Source of the DNA: Lawsonibacter hominis
GTDB taxonomy: Bacteria; Bacillota; Clostridia; Oscillospirales; Oscillospiraceae
Direction: 5' to 3'
NCBI RefSeq assembly: GCF_014287895.1
Contig: NZ_JACOPP010000008.1
Span: forward strand, 61,515 to 125,514
DNA: 64,000 bases
The position numbers and the translations under genes are program-made. Positions 15,322 to 23,344 of the stretch are shown here, one piece after another; position 1 is the stretch's first letter, and each line of letters begins with the position of its first letter. A model generated the notes under the pieces. The model was not told where the DNA came from and ran no database searches. It was given only the letters and a program-made list of their open reading frames with translations.

Positions 15322-16761
15322 ATGGCACAGGACAAGAAGCAGGTGGAGCAGATCACCGATATGGAGGTGGATTTTGCCCAGTGGTATACCGATGTGTGCC
15401 GAAAGGCCGACCTGATCGACTATACCAGCGTAAAGGGCATGTTTATCCTCCGCCCCTACGGCTACGCCATCTGGGAGAATATCCAGGCGGAAATGGACCG
15501 GCGCTTTAAGGAGACCGGGCACGTAAACGTGTCCATGCCCCTGCTCATCCCCGAATCCCTGCTCCAGAAGGAGAAGGACCACGTGGAAGGCTTTGCCCCC
15601 GAGTGTGCCTGGGTGACCCACGGCGGGAGTGAGAAGCTGGACGAGCGCCTGTGCGTGCGCCCCACGTCTGAGACGCTGTTTTGCGAACACTGGAGCCATA
15701 TCGTCCACTCCTGGCGGGACCTGCCGCTGCTGTATAACCAGTGGTGCTCCGTGCTGCGCTGGGAGAAGACCACCCGCCCCTTCCTGCGCCACCGGGAATT
15801 CCTGTGGCAGGAGGGCCACACCCTCCACGCCACCGCCGAGGAGGCCATCGCCGAGACCGAGCAGATGCACCGCATCTACGCCGACATCTGCGAGAACGTG
15901 CTGGCCATGCCGGTGGTCATGGGCATGAAGACCGACAAGGAGAAGTTCGCCGGGGCGGAGCGCACGTACACCATCGAGTGCATGATGCACGACAAGAAGG
16001 CCCTGCAGAACGGCACCAGCCACTACTTCGGAAACGGCTTCCCCACCGCCTTCGACATCACCTTCACCGACAAGGAAAACAAGCAGTGCCATCCCTATGA
16101 GACTTCCTGGGGCTTCACCACCCGCACCATCGGCGGCGTCATCATGACCCACGGCGACAACCGGGGCCTGGTGCTGCCCCCCCGGGTAGCCCCCATTCAG
16201 GTGGTCGTCATCCCCGTGGCCCAGCATAAGCAGGGCGTACTGGAGGCCAACCGGGCCGTTATGGACCGGCTGAAGTCCGCCGGTTTCCGGGTGAAGCTGG
16301 ACGACTCCGACCAGTCTGCGGGCTGGAAATTTGCCGAGTATGAGATGAAGGGCGTGCCCCTGCGCCTGGAGCTGGGGCCCAAGGACATGGAGAAAAACCA
16401 GTGCGTCCTGGTGCGCCGGGACAGCGGCGAGAAGAGCTTTGTCTCCCTGGACAACATCGAGCAGACCGTGGCGCAGATGCTGGACGCCATTCACGACGGC
16501 CTGTACGCCAAGGCCAAGAAGAACCTGGAGGACAACACCTACGCCTGTGCCACGCTGGAGGAGGTCAAGGAGAAGATGGCCGCCCAGGGCGGCTTCGCCA
16601 AGACCATGTGGTGCGGCGACGAGGCCTGCGAGGTGCGGATGAAGGAGGAGGCCGGAGTGTCCTCCCGCTGTATCCCCTTTGAGCAGGAGCATCTGGGCGA
16701 TACCTGCGCCATCTGCGGGAAACCGGCCAAGCATATGGTCTACTGGGGCGTGGCCTACTAA
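15322..16761 (+). CDS. proS: Prolyl-tRNA synthetase, eukaryote/archaeal-type
   Basis: This 479-residue class II synthetase charges tRNA-Pro. It is the short form that lacks the editing insertion domain of the E. coli type. Class II features include RPTSETLFCEHW and the motif-2 region FLRHREFLWQEGHTLHATAEEA. The C-terminal extension has paired cysteines (CGDEAC and CAICGK) of the zinc-binding domain and ends in Tyr, as in the family. The ATG at 15322 follows an AAAGGA site. A strong hairpin terminator follows. Confidence 0.95.
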   Translation: MAQDKKQVEQITDMEVDFAQWYTDVCRKADLIDYTSVKGMFILRPYGYAIWENIQAEMDRRFKETGHVNVSMPLLIPESLLQKEKDHVEGFAPECAWVTHGGSEKLDERLCVRPTSETLFCEHWSHIVHSWRDLPLLYNQWCSVLRWEKTTRPFLRHREFLWQEGHTLHATAEEAIAETEQMHRIYADICENVLAMPVVMGMKTDKEKFAGAERTYTIECMMHDKKALQNGTSHYFGNGFPTAFDITFTDKENKQCHPYETSWGFTTRTIGGVIMTHGDNRGLVLPPRVAPIQVVVIPVAQHKQGVLEANRAVMDRLKSAGFRVKLDDSDQSAGWKFAEYEMKGVPLRLELGPKDMEKNQCVLVRRDSGEKSFVSLDNIEQTVAQMLDAIHDGLYAKAKKNLEDNTYACATLEEVKEKMAAQGGFAKTMWCGDEACEVRMKEEAGVSSRCIPFEQEHLGDTCAICGKPAKHMVYWGVAY

Positions 16762-16806
16762 GCGGGCGCTGGATCCGAGCGGTCCGGCCCGCGGGGAAAC
16801 GATAAA

Positions 16807-16851
16807 AGCACGGCATATGCGCGCTTTTGCGCGCATATGCCGTGCTTTTTT
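16807..16851. terminator. Terminator between proS and the convergent phosphatase gene
   Basis: A perfect 18-bp stem (16807-16824 with 16829-16846, loop TTTT) is followed by T residues on the plus strand and by A/T-rich sequence on the minus side, so it may stop both convergent genes. Confidence 0.85.
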
Positions 16852-16882
16852 GACCCGGGCGAGGAGATCGGTGCCCCGGCCC

Positions 16883-18205
16883 TTACTGCAGATAGAGCGC
16901 CTGGAGCTGGGCGAGCTGAGCTTCGGTGAGGGCCATGCCGTCCTCGGCCGTGAGGAAGGCGTGCATGGAGCCGTACTTGGAGTCGATGGCGTCCAGCATG
17001 GCGGCCATGGCGTCATAATTTACGCCGGTCAGGTTCTTGACGCCCGCCACGGTGGCCGCGTCGGCGCCCTTGGCCTGGGCGGCCTGAGCCATGTAGGCGA
17101 TCTTTTGGGCGTTGAAGTCGTTGGTAAGCATGAAGTCCTGGAGCACCGTTTCACGATCCACGCCCAGGGCGGAGAGCAGCAGCACCGCTGCGGTGCCCGC
17201 GCGGTCCTTGCCCCCGGTGCAGTGCCAGAGGAGCGCCTCTCCCTCCTTCTGGCCCAGCAGCTTCTGGAAAAAGGCGCGGTATCCGGCCAGACCGTTTTCG
17301 CTTTCCAGGAAGGAGAGGTACATATCGTTCCCGAATTGACCGCTCTGGACGATCGCGATGATGGCCTGGACCGGGTCGGAACCATAAATGCCGGTGACGG
17401 CGGAAGTGGCGGAAGAATCGTCGCCGAGAATATTGATCTGCGTGTTGACGACGCCGTCCAGCACCGGGTCTGGGCCCTCGCGGATCTCGGCGGTGGTACG
17501 CAGATCAACGATCTGTGTCAGGTTCAGGCCGGCCAGAAGGGCGAGATCCGCCTCGGTAGCGCCGGAGAGTTTGCCGGTGCGCAGCAGCACGTTGTCTTTT
17601 ACCACCCGGCCGTCCCGGGTGACATAGCCGCCCAGCTGACGGGCGTTTTCCACGCCGGAGAGGCCCAGCGTGTGGGCGTGCTGCGCGGTGGCGGCGTAGC
17701 GCTGCGCCATGGCCTGGGCCTCGGCGGCGGTCAGGGTGCCCTGGGGGTCCAGCAGGCCGTTTTCCAGGGGGAGGATGGTTTTGGCCACGGCCCATTGCAC
17801 ATCCTCCTCCGCCCAGGCGGAGACCGTTCCGGCGTCGGAACAGCCGCTCAGGTCGGCCGCGGCGATGATGCCGTCCCCGTTGTGGACGGCCAGATGGTTC
17901 AGCATGACGGCGGCCTGTTCCCGGGTGACCGGCGTCTGGGGCAGGAACAGGCCCTTGTCGTTGCCTGCGGCGATGCCCGACTGGGCGCACCAGAGGATCG
18001 CGGTGTAGTTGGCGTCACCGGGGGCCACGTCGGAAAAGAACTCGCCCGCGGGTGCGGACGGGCGGCCCGCTTCCTCCCAGAGGACCCGGGCAAAGGCGCT
18101 GCGGGACAGAGCGGGGTCGCCGCCGGCGGCGGCCAGGGCCCCGCCGGGGACCAGCAGAGCGGCGCTCAGCCCTATGGCCAGAACGCGCTTGGGGATCTGT
18201 TTCAT
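16883..18205 (-). CDS. Secreted SLH-domain tyrosine-protein phosphatase
   Basis: This 440-residue protein has a signal peptide (MKQIPKRVLAIGLSAALLVP) and SLH-like modules between about residues 30 and 170, with TPVTREQAAVMLNHLAVH a good match. A tyrosine phosphatase domain (about 185-400) of the Y_phosphatase3/LipA type follows. The P-loop is HCTGGKDRAG (His328, Cys329, Arg335), matching CX5R with the GKDR variant typical of phosphatases acting on phosphotyrosine or phosphoinositides. ENARQLGGY is the usual N-terminal landmark. GAGGAGG lies just upstream. The protein should be fixed to the cell wall by its SLH part and act outside the cell. Confidence 0.9.
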   Translation of the reverse strand: MKQIPKRVLAIGLSAALLVPGGALAAAGGDPALSRSAFARVLWEEAGRPSAPAGEFFSDVAPGDANYTAILWCAQSGIAAGNDKGLFLPQTPVTREQAAVMLNHLAVHNGDGIIAAADLSGCSDAGTVSAWAEEDVQWAVAKTILPLENGLLDPQGTLTAAEAQAMAQRYAATAQHAHTLGLSGVENARQLGGYVTRDGRVVKDNVLLRTGKLSGATEADLALLAGLNLTQIVDLRTTAEIREGPDPVLDGVVNTQINILGDDSSATSAVTGIYGSDPVQAIIAIVQSGQFGNDMYLSFLESENGLAGYRAFFQKLLGQKEGEALLWHCTGGKDRAGTAAVLLLSALGVDRETVLQDFMLTNDFNAQKIAYMAQAAQAKGADAATVAGVKNLTGVNYDAMAAMLDAIDSKYGSMHAFLTAEDGMALTEAQLAQLQALYLQ

Positions 18206-18320
18206 GGTAATGCTCCTCCTCGTTCATTCGGATAAAAAGAGAATAGCCCGCCCGCCGCCTGCGCCGCCACCAGAGGGGGGTAAAGAGTGCGTAAAAGGGA
18301 GGTAAAGCGAAAAATTCTCC

Positions 18321-18349
18321 TTGCATTTTGTGTGGGAGAGGCGTATAAT
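18321..18349 (+). promoter_or_regulatory. Promoter of the shikimate operon
   Basis: TTGCAT (18321-18326) and TATAAT (18344-18349) are spaced 17 bp apart. The transcript would start near 18356 and carry about 235 nt of leader before aroF. Confidence 0.8.
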
Positions 18350-18380
18350 GCCACTAACTCAAATTTGTGAGGTCTCATAT

Positions 18381-18488
18381 ATGAAGCGCTGCGCCCTCAC
18401 AACTGCATCCTTCTGCTTCTTCTTTGGCTGGGCTCGATTTACGGGCGCCGGCTTTTTTGGCATGGGGGAAAAGAGAAGGATGGAATGA
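18381..18488 (+). CDS. Phenylalanine-rich leader peptide of the aro operon
   Basis: This 35-residue open frame begins at ATG with GAGG 8 bp upstream. It contains seven Phe and one Trp, most in the clusters FCFFFGW and GAGFF. It lies between the operon promoter and an intrinsic terminator placed immediately before aroF, the DAHP synthase gene. The arrangement matches the E. coli pheL/pheA leader: slow translation at Phe codons would alter folding of the downstream RNA. The ribosome site itself lies in an 8-bp stem (TTGTGAGG 18365-18372 with CCTCACAA 18395-18402). Ribosome-mediated attenuation is the likely role; the antiterminator pairing is not obvious. Confidence 0.72.
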   Translation: MKRCALTTASFCFFFGWARFTGAGFFGMGEKRRME

Positions 18489-18533
18489 ATGGGTGGGCCA
18501 AGGCGGGCCCATAGGATCTCCGTATTTTTTGGG

Positions 18534-18572
18534 GGAGCTCATTGATTTCATCAATGGGCTCCTTTTTATTTT
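18534..18572 (+). terminator. Attenuator terminator before aroF
   Basis: GGAGCTCATTGA (18534-18545) pairs with TCAATGGGCTCC (18551-18562) with one G-U pair, then TTTTTATTTT follows. It lies 46 nt after the leader-peptide stop and 18 nt before the aroF ATG. A smaller hairpin, TGGGCC (18494-18499) with GGCCCA (18506-18511), lies between. CTCC at 18518-18521 could weakly pair with GGAG of the terminator arm as an antiterminator. Confidence 0.85.
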
Positions 18573-18589
18573 GGAAAGGATGTTGCAGT

Positions 18590-19609
18590 ATGGTAGTCGT
18601 TATGAAGCCGGGCACCCAGCAGCGGGATATCGAGGCGCTGGTGGCCAAATTCAAGGAGATGGACCTGGACGTCGGGGTCACCAATGGCGTGGGCTGTACG
18701 ATTCTGGGCCTGGTAGGGGATACCACTGCGGTGGATATGGACAAGATCTCCATCAACCCCCATGTGGAGCGGGTCATGCGGGTGCAGGAGCCCTACAAGA
18801 AGGCCAACCGCAAGTTCCACCCGGAGGATACGGTGGTCGCCGTAGGCAAGGCCAAGATCGGCGGCGGCAGCTTCTCGGTCGTCGCCGGGCCCTGCTCGGT
18901 GGAGAGCCAGGCGCAGATCATCGCGGTGGCCGAAGATGTGAAACGCTCCGGCGCGGCGCTGCTGCGGGGCGGGGCGTTCAAGCCGCGCACCTCGCCCTAT
19001 TCCTTCCAGGGCATGGGACTGGAGGGGCTGGAGCTTCTGCTGGAGGCCAAGGCGGCCACCGGCCTGCCCATCGTCACCGAGATCATGTCTCCACGCTATG
19101 TGGAGGTGTTCGAGGAAAAGGTGGATCTGGTGCAGATCGGTGCCCGGAACATGCAGAACTTCGACCTGCTCAAAGAGGTGGGCAAGATGTCCAAGCCCGT
19201 CCTGCTCAAGCGGGGCCTGTCCAGCAGCTACGAGGAGTGGATCATGTCCGCCGAATACATCATGGCGGGCGGCAACGAGAACGTCATCCTCTGTGAGCGG
19301 GGCATCCGCACCTTCGAGACCTATACCCGCAACACCCTGGACGTATCCGCCATCCCCGCCATCAAGAAAATGAGCCACCTGCCCGTTATCGTAGACCCCT
19401 CTCACTCCGCGGGCATGTACTGGATGGTGGAGCCGCTGGCCATGGCAGCCATCGCCGCCGGGGCGGACGGCCTGATCATCGAGGTCCATAACGATCCCCC
19501 CCACGCCAAATGCGACGGCCAGCAGTCCCTCACGCCGGAAAACTTCGGCCGGCTCATGGGTAAAGTGGGCGCGATGGTTGACCTGATGGGGAAGACTTTG
19601 GTAAAATAA
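18590..19609 (+). CDS. aroF: 3-deoxy-7-phosphoheptulonate (DAHP) synthase
   Basis: This 339-residue enzyme condenses phosphoenolpyruvate and erythrose-4-phosphate, the first step of aromatic biosynthesis. An N-terminal ferredoxin-like regulatory domain (about 1-67), typical of the beta-type Bacillus/Thermotoga enzymes, precedes the TIM barrel. Signatures are VAGPCSVES, RGGAFKPRTSPYSFQG and VIVDPSHSAG. AAAGGA lies 9 bp upstream of the ATG at 18590. It heads an eight-gene operon encoding all seven steps to chorismate plus PheA, and follows a Phe-rich leader and terminator. That implies feedback at transcription as well as through the N-terminal domain. Confidence 0.96.
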   Translation: MVVVMKPGTQQRDIEALVAKFKEMDLDVGVTNGVGCTILGLVGDTTAVDMDKISINPHVERVMRVQEPYKKANRKFHPEDTVVAVGKAKIGGGSFSVVAGPCSVESQAQIIAVAEDVKRSGAALLRGGAFKPRTSPYSFQGMGLEGLELLLEAKAATGLPIVTEIMSPRYVEVFEEKVDLVQIGARNMQNFDLLKEVGKMSKPVLLKRGLSSSYEEWIMSAEYIMAGGNENVILCERGIRTFETYTRNTLDVSAIPAIKKMSHLPVIVDPSHSAGMYWMVEPLAMAAIAAGADGLIIEVHNDPPHAKCDGQQSLTPENFGRLMGKVGAMVDLMGKTLVK

Positions 19610-19650
19610 ACTGATTGATCGCCGCTGCTGCGGAAAAGGAAGTGTTCCCA

Positions 19651-20724
19651 ATGAAAACGCTGCGTGTGGACCTGGATGCCCGCGCCTATGAGATCCGTAT
19701 CGCCCCCGGGCTCCTGGATGCCGCCGGAGAGCACCTCCGGGGGGCCTGCCCCCAGGCCGCCCGTCTCTTTGTGGTCACCGACTCCACCGTAGGCCCCCTG
19801 TACCGGGGGCGGGTGGAAAAAAGCCTGACGTCCGCCGGGTTTCGGACGGCCTTTCATACCGTCGCCGCCGGGGAGAGCTCCAAATGTGCGTCCCGGCTGT
19901 CTGAGCTGTGGGAGAGCATGATGGACTTCGGACTTACCCGCACGGACGCGGTGGTCGCCCTGGGCGGCGGCGTGGTGGGGGATCTGGCGGGCTTTGCCGC
20001 CGCCACCATCCTGCGGGGGGTGGACTTTGTCCAGATCCCCACCACCCTGCTCGCTCAGGTGGATTCCTCCGTGGGGGGGAAGGTGGCCGTGGACCTGGCG
20101 CACGGCAAGAACCTGGCGGGCGCGTTCTGGCAGCCGCGGCTGGTGCTGATGGACCCCCAGACGCTGGGCACCCTGGACGAGAGGACCTTTGCCGACGGTA
20201 TGGCGGAGGTCGTCAAGTACGGGTGCATTTTTGACGCGGACTTTTACTCCTTCCTGGAACAGCGGCCTTCCAGGGGGCAGGTCATGGGGGATATTGAATC
20301 CGTATTGCATACCTGCTGCGATTTAAAACGAAAAGTAGTGATTGAAGACGAGCGGGATACCGGGAAGCGGATGCTCCTGAACTTCGGCCATACCCTGGGT
20401 CACGCCTATGAGCTGGCGGGAGGGTACGAGACCTGGACCCACGGTCAGGCGGTGGCGGCGGGCATGGTGAAGGCGGCGGAGCTGGGGGAGCGGCTGGGGG
20501 TCACGCCCGCCGGAACCGGGGCGCGCATTGCCGCGCTGCTGGGCTGCTTTGCTCTGCCGGTGGACATCCCCTGCACGGCGGCGGACTATGCCGCCGCCGT
20601 GGGGCTGGATAAAAAGGGAGCTGGAGACGACATCTCGGTGATCCTGCTGGAAGCCGTCGGGCGGGCCGTGCCCCGCCGGATGCCCAAGGCGGAATTGACC
20701 GCCCTTTTGGAGGAGACGCTATGA
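19651..20724 (+). CDS. aroB: 3-dehydroquinate synthase
   Basis: This 357-residue NAD- and metal-dependent enzyme converts DAHP to 3-dehydroquinate, the second shikimate step. The NAD-binding glycine stretch is ALGGGVVGDLAGFAA, followed by the family segments QIPTTLLAQVDSSVGGK and FGHTLGHAYE, which hold zinc ligands. The ATG at 19651 follows AAAAGGAAG. It is the second gene of the operon; its last four bases overlap the aroA start. Confidence 0.96.
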   Translation: MKTLRVDLDARAYEIRIAPGLLDAAGEHLRGACPQAARLFVVTDSTVGPLYRGRVEKSLTSAGFRTAFHTVAAGESSKCASRLSELWESMMDFGLTRTDAVVALGGGVVGDLAGFAAATILRGVDFVQIPTTLLAQVDSSVGGKVAVDLAHGKNLAGAFWQPRLVLMDPQTLGTLDERTFADGMAEVVKYGCIFDADFYSFLEQRPSRGQVMGDIESVLHTCCDLKRKVVIEDERDTGKRMLLNFGHTLGHAYELAGGYETWTHGQAVAAGMVKAAELGERLGVTPAGTGARIAALLGCFALPVDIPCTAADYAAAVGLDKKGAGDDISVILLEAVGRAVPRRMPKAELTALLEETL

Positions 20725-22034
20725 ACGTGACCATCACCCCCCGGCGTCTGGCGGGGAGCATTACCCCGCCCCCGTCCAAATCCCAGGCCCACCGGCTGAT
20801 CATCGCCGCCGCCCTGGGGGAGGGGGAGAGCCTTCTGCACAACGTGGCCTGCTCCCAGGACATTGCGGCAACCATCCGTTGTATGGCGGAGCTGGGGGCG
20901 GGCTTGGAACGGCAGGGGGATACGCTGCGCATTACCGGGATGCGGGCCGGGCCCAGGTCGCCCCTGCGGCGGCTGGCCGCGCCGCGCCTGGACTGCGGAG
21001 AGAGCGGCTCCACCCTGCGCTTTCTCATGCCCGTGGCTCTGGCGGTACGGGGCGGCGGACGCTTCACCGGCCGGGGACGGCTGATGGAGCGGCCCCAGGA
21101 GCCCTATTTCGAGCTGTTCCGGGAGAAAGGGATCTCCTGTGAATATCAGGACGGCGCGCTGGTCCTCTCCGGACGGCTGGCCCCGGGCGTCTGCCGTCTG
21201 CGGGGGGACGTATCCTCCCAGTTTATCACCGGGCTGCTCTATGCCCTGCCCCTGCTGGACGGGGATTCGGAGATCGTCATTACGACCGCGCTGGAGAGCC
21301 GGGACTATGTCGCTCTGACGGTGGACGTGCTCAAGCGCTTTGGCATCGAAGCAACGCCCTCGGCCCGGGGCTGGCGCGTCCCGGGCGGGCAGGCCTACCG
21401 GGCCTGCGAGAGGACGGTGGAGGCCGACTGGTCCCAGGCCGCCTTCTGGTATGCCGCCTCGGGCATCGGCAGCGATGTGGAAGTAACCGGCATGGATCTG
21501 GACTCCGCCCAGGGGGACAAGATGGTTCTGGACTGGGGGCGGATGCTCCGCGGCGAGCCGCTGAACGGCGGTGAGTGTGTGCCGATCCTGGGGCGGACGG
21601 CCCCGGAAACGCCTGTCCGGACGGAACAGGCGGGGGGACGGAGCCGGGTGGAGATCGACGTATCCTGCGCGCCTGATCTGGTTCCGCCGATGGCGGCCTG
21701 GGGAGCGCTGGCGGGGAATACCGACCTGTGCCTGAAAAACGCCGCCCGTCTGCGCATGAAGGAGAGCGACCGGCTCTCCGCCGTGACGGAGGTGCTCACC
21801 GCCCTGGGCGCCCGGGTGACGGAGACGGCGGACAGCCTGACCATCTTCGGCCGGGAGGAACTGAGCGGCGGCGTGACGGTGGACAGCCACAACGACCACC
21901 GCATCGCCATGATGGCGGCCATCGCCGCCACCCGCTGCCGGCGGAGCGTGACCATTGCCGGGGCGGAGTGTGTGGCCAAGTCCTACCCCGACTTCTGGAA
22001 GGACTACAAAAGCCTGGGAGGAGACATCACATGA
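20721..22034 (+). CDS. aroA: 5-enolpyruvylshikimate-3-phosphate synthase
   Basis: This 437-residue enzyme joins phosphoenolpyruvate to shikimate-3-phosphate. Motifs are PPSKSQAHRLIIAAAL near the N terminus (substrate Lys and Arg), LDCGESGSTLRF, LRMKESDRLSAV and HNDHRIAMMAA. The class is close to the Firmicutes type. It overlaps aroB and aroC by ATGA junctions, indicating translational coupling. Confidence 0.96.
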   Translation: MNVTITPRRLAGSITPPPSKSQAHRLIIAAALGEGESLLHNVACSQDIAATIRCMAELGAGLERQGDTLRITGMRAGPRSPLRRLAAPRLDCGESGSTLRFLMPVALAVRGGGRFTGRGRLMERPQEPYFELFREKGISCEYQDGALVLSGRLAPGVCRLRGDVSSQFITGLLYALPLLDGDSEIVITTALESRDYVALTVDVLKRFGIEATPSARGWRVPGGQAYRACERTVEADWSQAAFWYAASGIGSDVEVTGMDLDSAQGDKMVLDWGRMLRGEPLNGGECVPILGRTAPETPVRTEQAGGRSRVEIDVSCAPDLVPPMAAWGALAGNTDLCLKNAARLRMKESDRLSAVTEVLTALGARVTETADSLTIFGREELSGGVTVDSHNDHRIAMMAAIAATRCRRSVTIAGAECVAKSYPDFWKDYKSLGGDIT

Positions 22035-23080
22035 AGCACACCATCTTCGGGGAATCCCACGGCGAGGCCATCGGCGTGGTGCTGGAGGGCGTGCCCGCCG
22101 GGCTGGCGCTGGACCTGGAGGCGGTGCAGCGGGAGCTGGACCGGCGCAGGCCGGGCCGGAGCGCCCTGTCCACCGCCCGGAAGGAGGCCGACCAGGTCCG
22201 GGTGCTCTCCGGCATGTTCGAGGGCAAGACCACCGGCGCGCCGCTGGCGATGGTCATCGGGAATGCCGACCAGCACTCGTCGGATTACGACTCCATCCGC
22301 TACACCCCCCGGCCCGGCCATGGGGATTACGCCGGCTTTTTGAAAAGCCGCGGCTGCCAGGATTACCGGGGCGGCGGCCACTTTTCCGGGCGCCTGACCG
22401 CGCCGCTGGTGGCGGCGGGGGCGGTGGCCAAGCAGCTTCTGGCCCGGCAGGGCGTATGGGTGGGCGCCCATATCAGCTCCATTTACGGAATCTGCGACGC
22501 GGCGCTGGAGGAAGCCGGCCAGCTGCGGGGCGTGGCGGAAAAAGACTTCCCCGTGCTGGACGACGCAGCGGGGAGGCAGATGCAGCAGGCCATTCTGGAG
22601 GCAAAGCAGGCGCAGGACTCCGTGGGCGGAGCCGTCGAGTGCGCCGTGACCGGCCTGAGCGCGGGGCTGGGGGGACCGGACTTCGGCTGCAACGTGGAGG
22701 GGATCTTTTCGCAATACCTCTTTGCCGTTCCCGCGGTGAAGAGCGTGGCCTTTGGCGCCGGGGTGGCCTTTTCCCTGATGCGGGGCAGCCAGGCCAACGA
22801 CCCCTTTGCCGTGGAGGACGGGAAGGTGATCACCAAAACCAACCACGCCGGGGGGATCAACGGCGGCATCACAAACGGCATGCCGGTGGTCTTTGAAGCC
22901 ACCCTGCGGCCTACGCCGTCCATCGCCCTGCCCCAGGAGAGCGTGGACCTGCGCACCGGCGAGGAAGTGGAACTCAAGATCAAAGGCCGTCACGACCCCT
23001 GTATCGTGCCGCGGGCGGTGCCGGTGATCGAGGCGGCGGCGGCCCTGGCGGCCTGTGCGGTGCTGGGGATCGGGTCGTGA
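22031..23080 (+). CDS. aroC: Chorismate synthase (3' end altered by a duplication)
   Basis: This 349-residue FMN-dependent enzyme forms chorismate from EPSP. Signatures are FGESHGEAIGVV, RPGHGDYAGFLK, GGGHFSGRLT and the C-terminal GRHDPCIVPRAVPVIEAA. The last 81 bp of shared sequence (22988-23068) occur again perfectly at 23223-23303. In the downstream copy the frame would end VLGL then stop; here it ends VLGIGS because the inserted DNA supplies the final codons and stop. The protein core is intact, so it should function. It begins inside the aroA stop (ATGA). Confidence 0.95.
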   Translation: MKHTIFGESHGEAIGVVLEGVPAGLALDLEAVQRELDRRRPGRSALSTARKEADQVRVLSGMFEGKTTGAPLAMVIGNADQHSSDYDSIRYTPRPGHGDYAGFLKSRGCQDYRGGGHFSGRLTAPLVAAGAVAKQLLARQGVWVGAHISSIYGICDAALEEAGQLRGVAEKDFPVLDDAAGRQMQQAILEAKQAQDSVGGAVECAVTGLSAGLGGPDFGCNVEGIFSQYLFAVPAVKSVAFGAGVAFSLMRGSQANDPFAVEDGKVITKTNHAGGINGGITNGMPVVFEATLRPTPSIALPQESVDLRTGEEVELKIKGRHDPCIVPRAVPVIEAAAALAACAVLGIGS

Positions 23081-23303
23081 CGGCCTGCATGCGCAAGCGA
23101 GCCGCCGCGTAAGCGGCGTACAAGCGTTTTGGCAGGGCCAAAACCTTGCCGCAGGCGGGATTCACTCCCGCCGAGGATGCAAAAGGATCGGGGACCCGCG
23201 AAACGCCTGCGTTTCGTGGGCGCGTCACGACCCCTGTATCGTGCCGCGGGCGGTGCCGGTGATCGAGGCGGCGGCGGCCCTGGCGGCCTGTGCGGTGCTG
23301 GGG
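22988..23303 (+). repeat. 81-bp perfect direct repeats flanking a 154-bp hairpin-rich insert
   Basis: Copies at 22988-23068 (inside aroC) and 23223-23303 are identical. The intervening 154 bp (23069-23222) contain several hairpins: GCCGCCGCGTAAGCGGC, TTTTGGCAGGGCCAAAA, GGCGGGATTCACTCCCGCC, and AAACGCCTGCGTTT near 23196-23216. GGCCGTCACGACCC at 22986 recurs inverted as GGGTCGTGACGGCC at 23072. The downstream copy is the original aroC end, left as a relic. The form is that of an insertion with a very long target duplication. Confidence 0.8.
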
Positions 23304-23344
23304 CTATAAGGGCGTTTTTGAAACGGGAACGAGGAGAGAGGCAC

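Noticed and set aside
22988..23303. CRISPR array
   Set aside because: Only two 81-bp copies with one spacer, and the repeat is the end of aroC; no cas genes are present.
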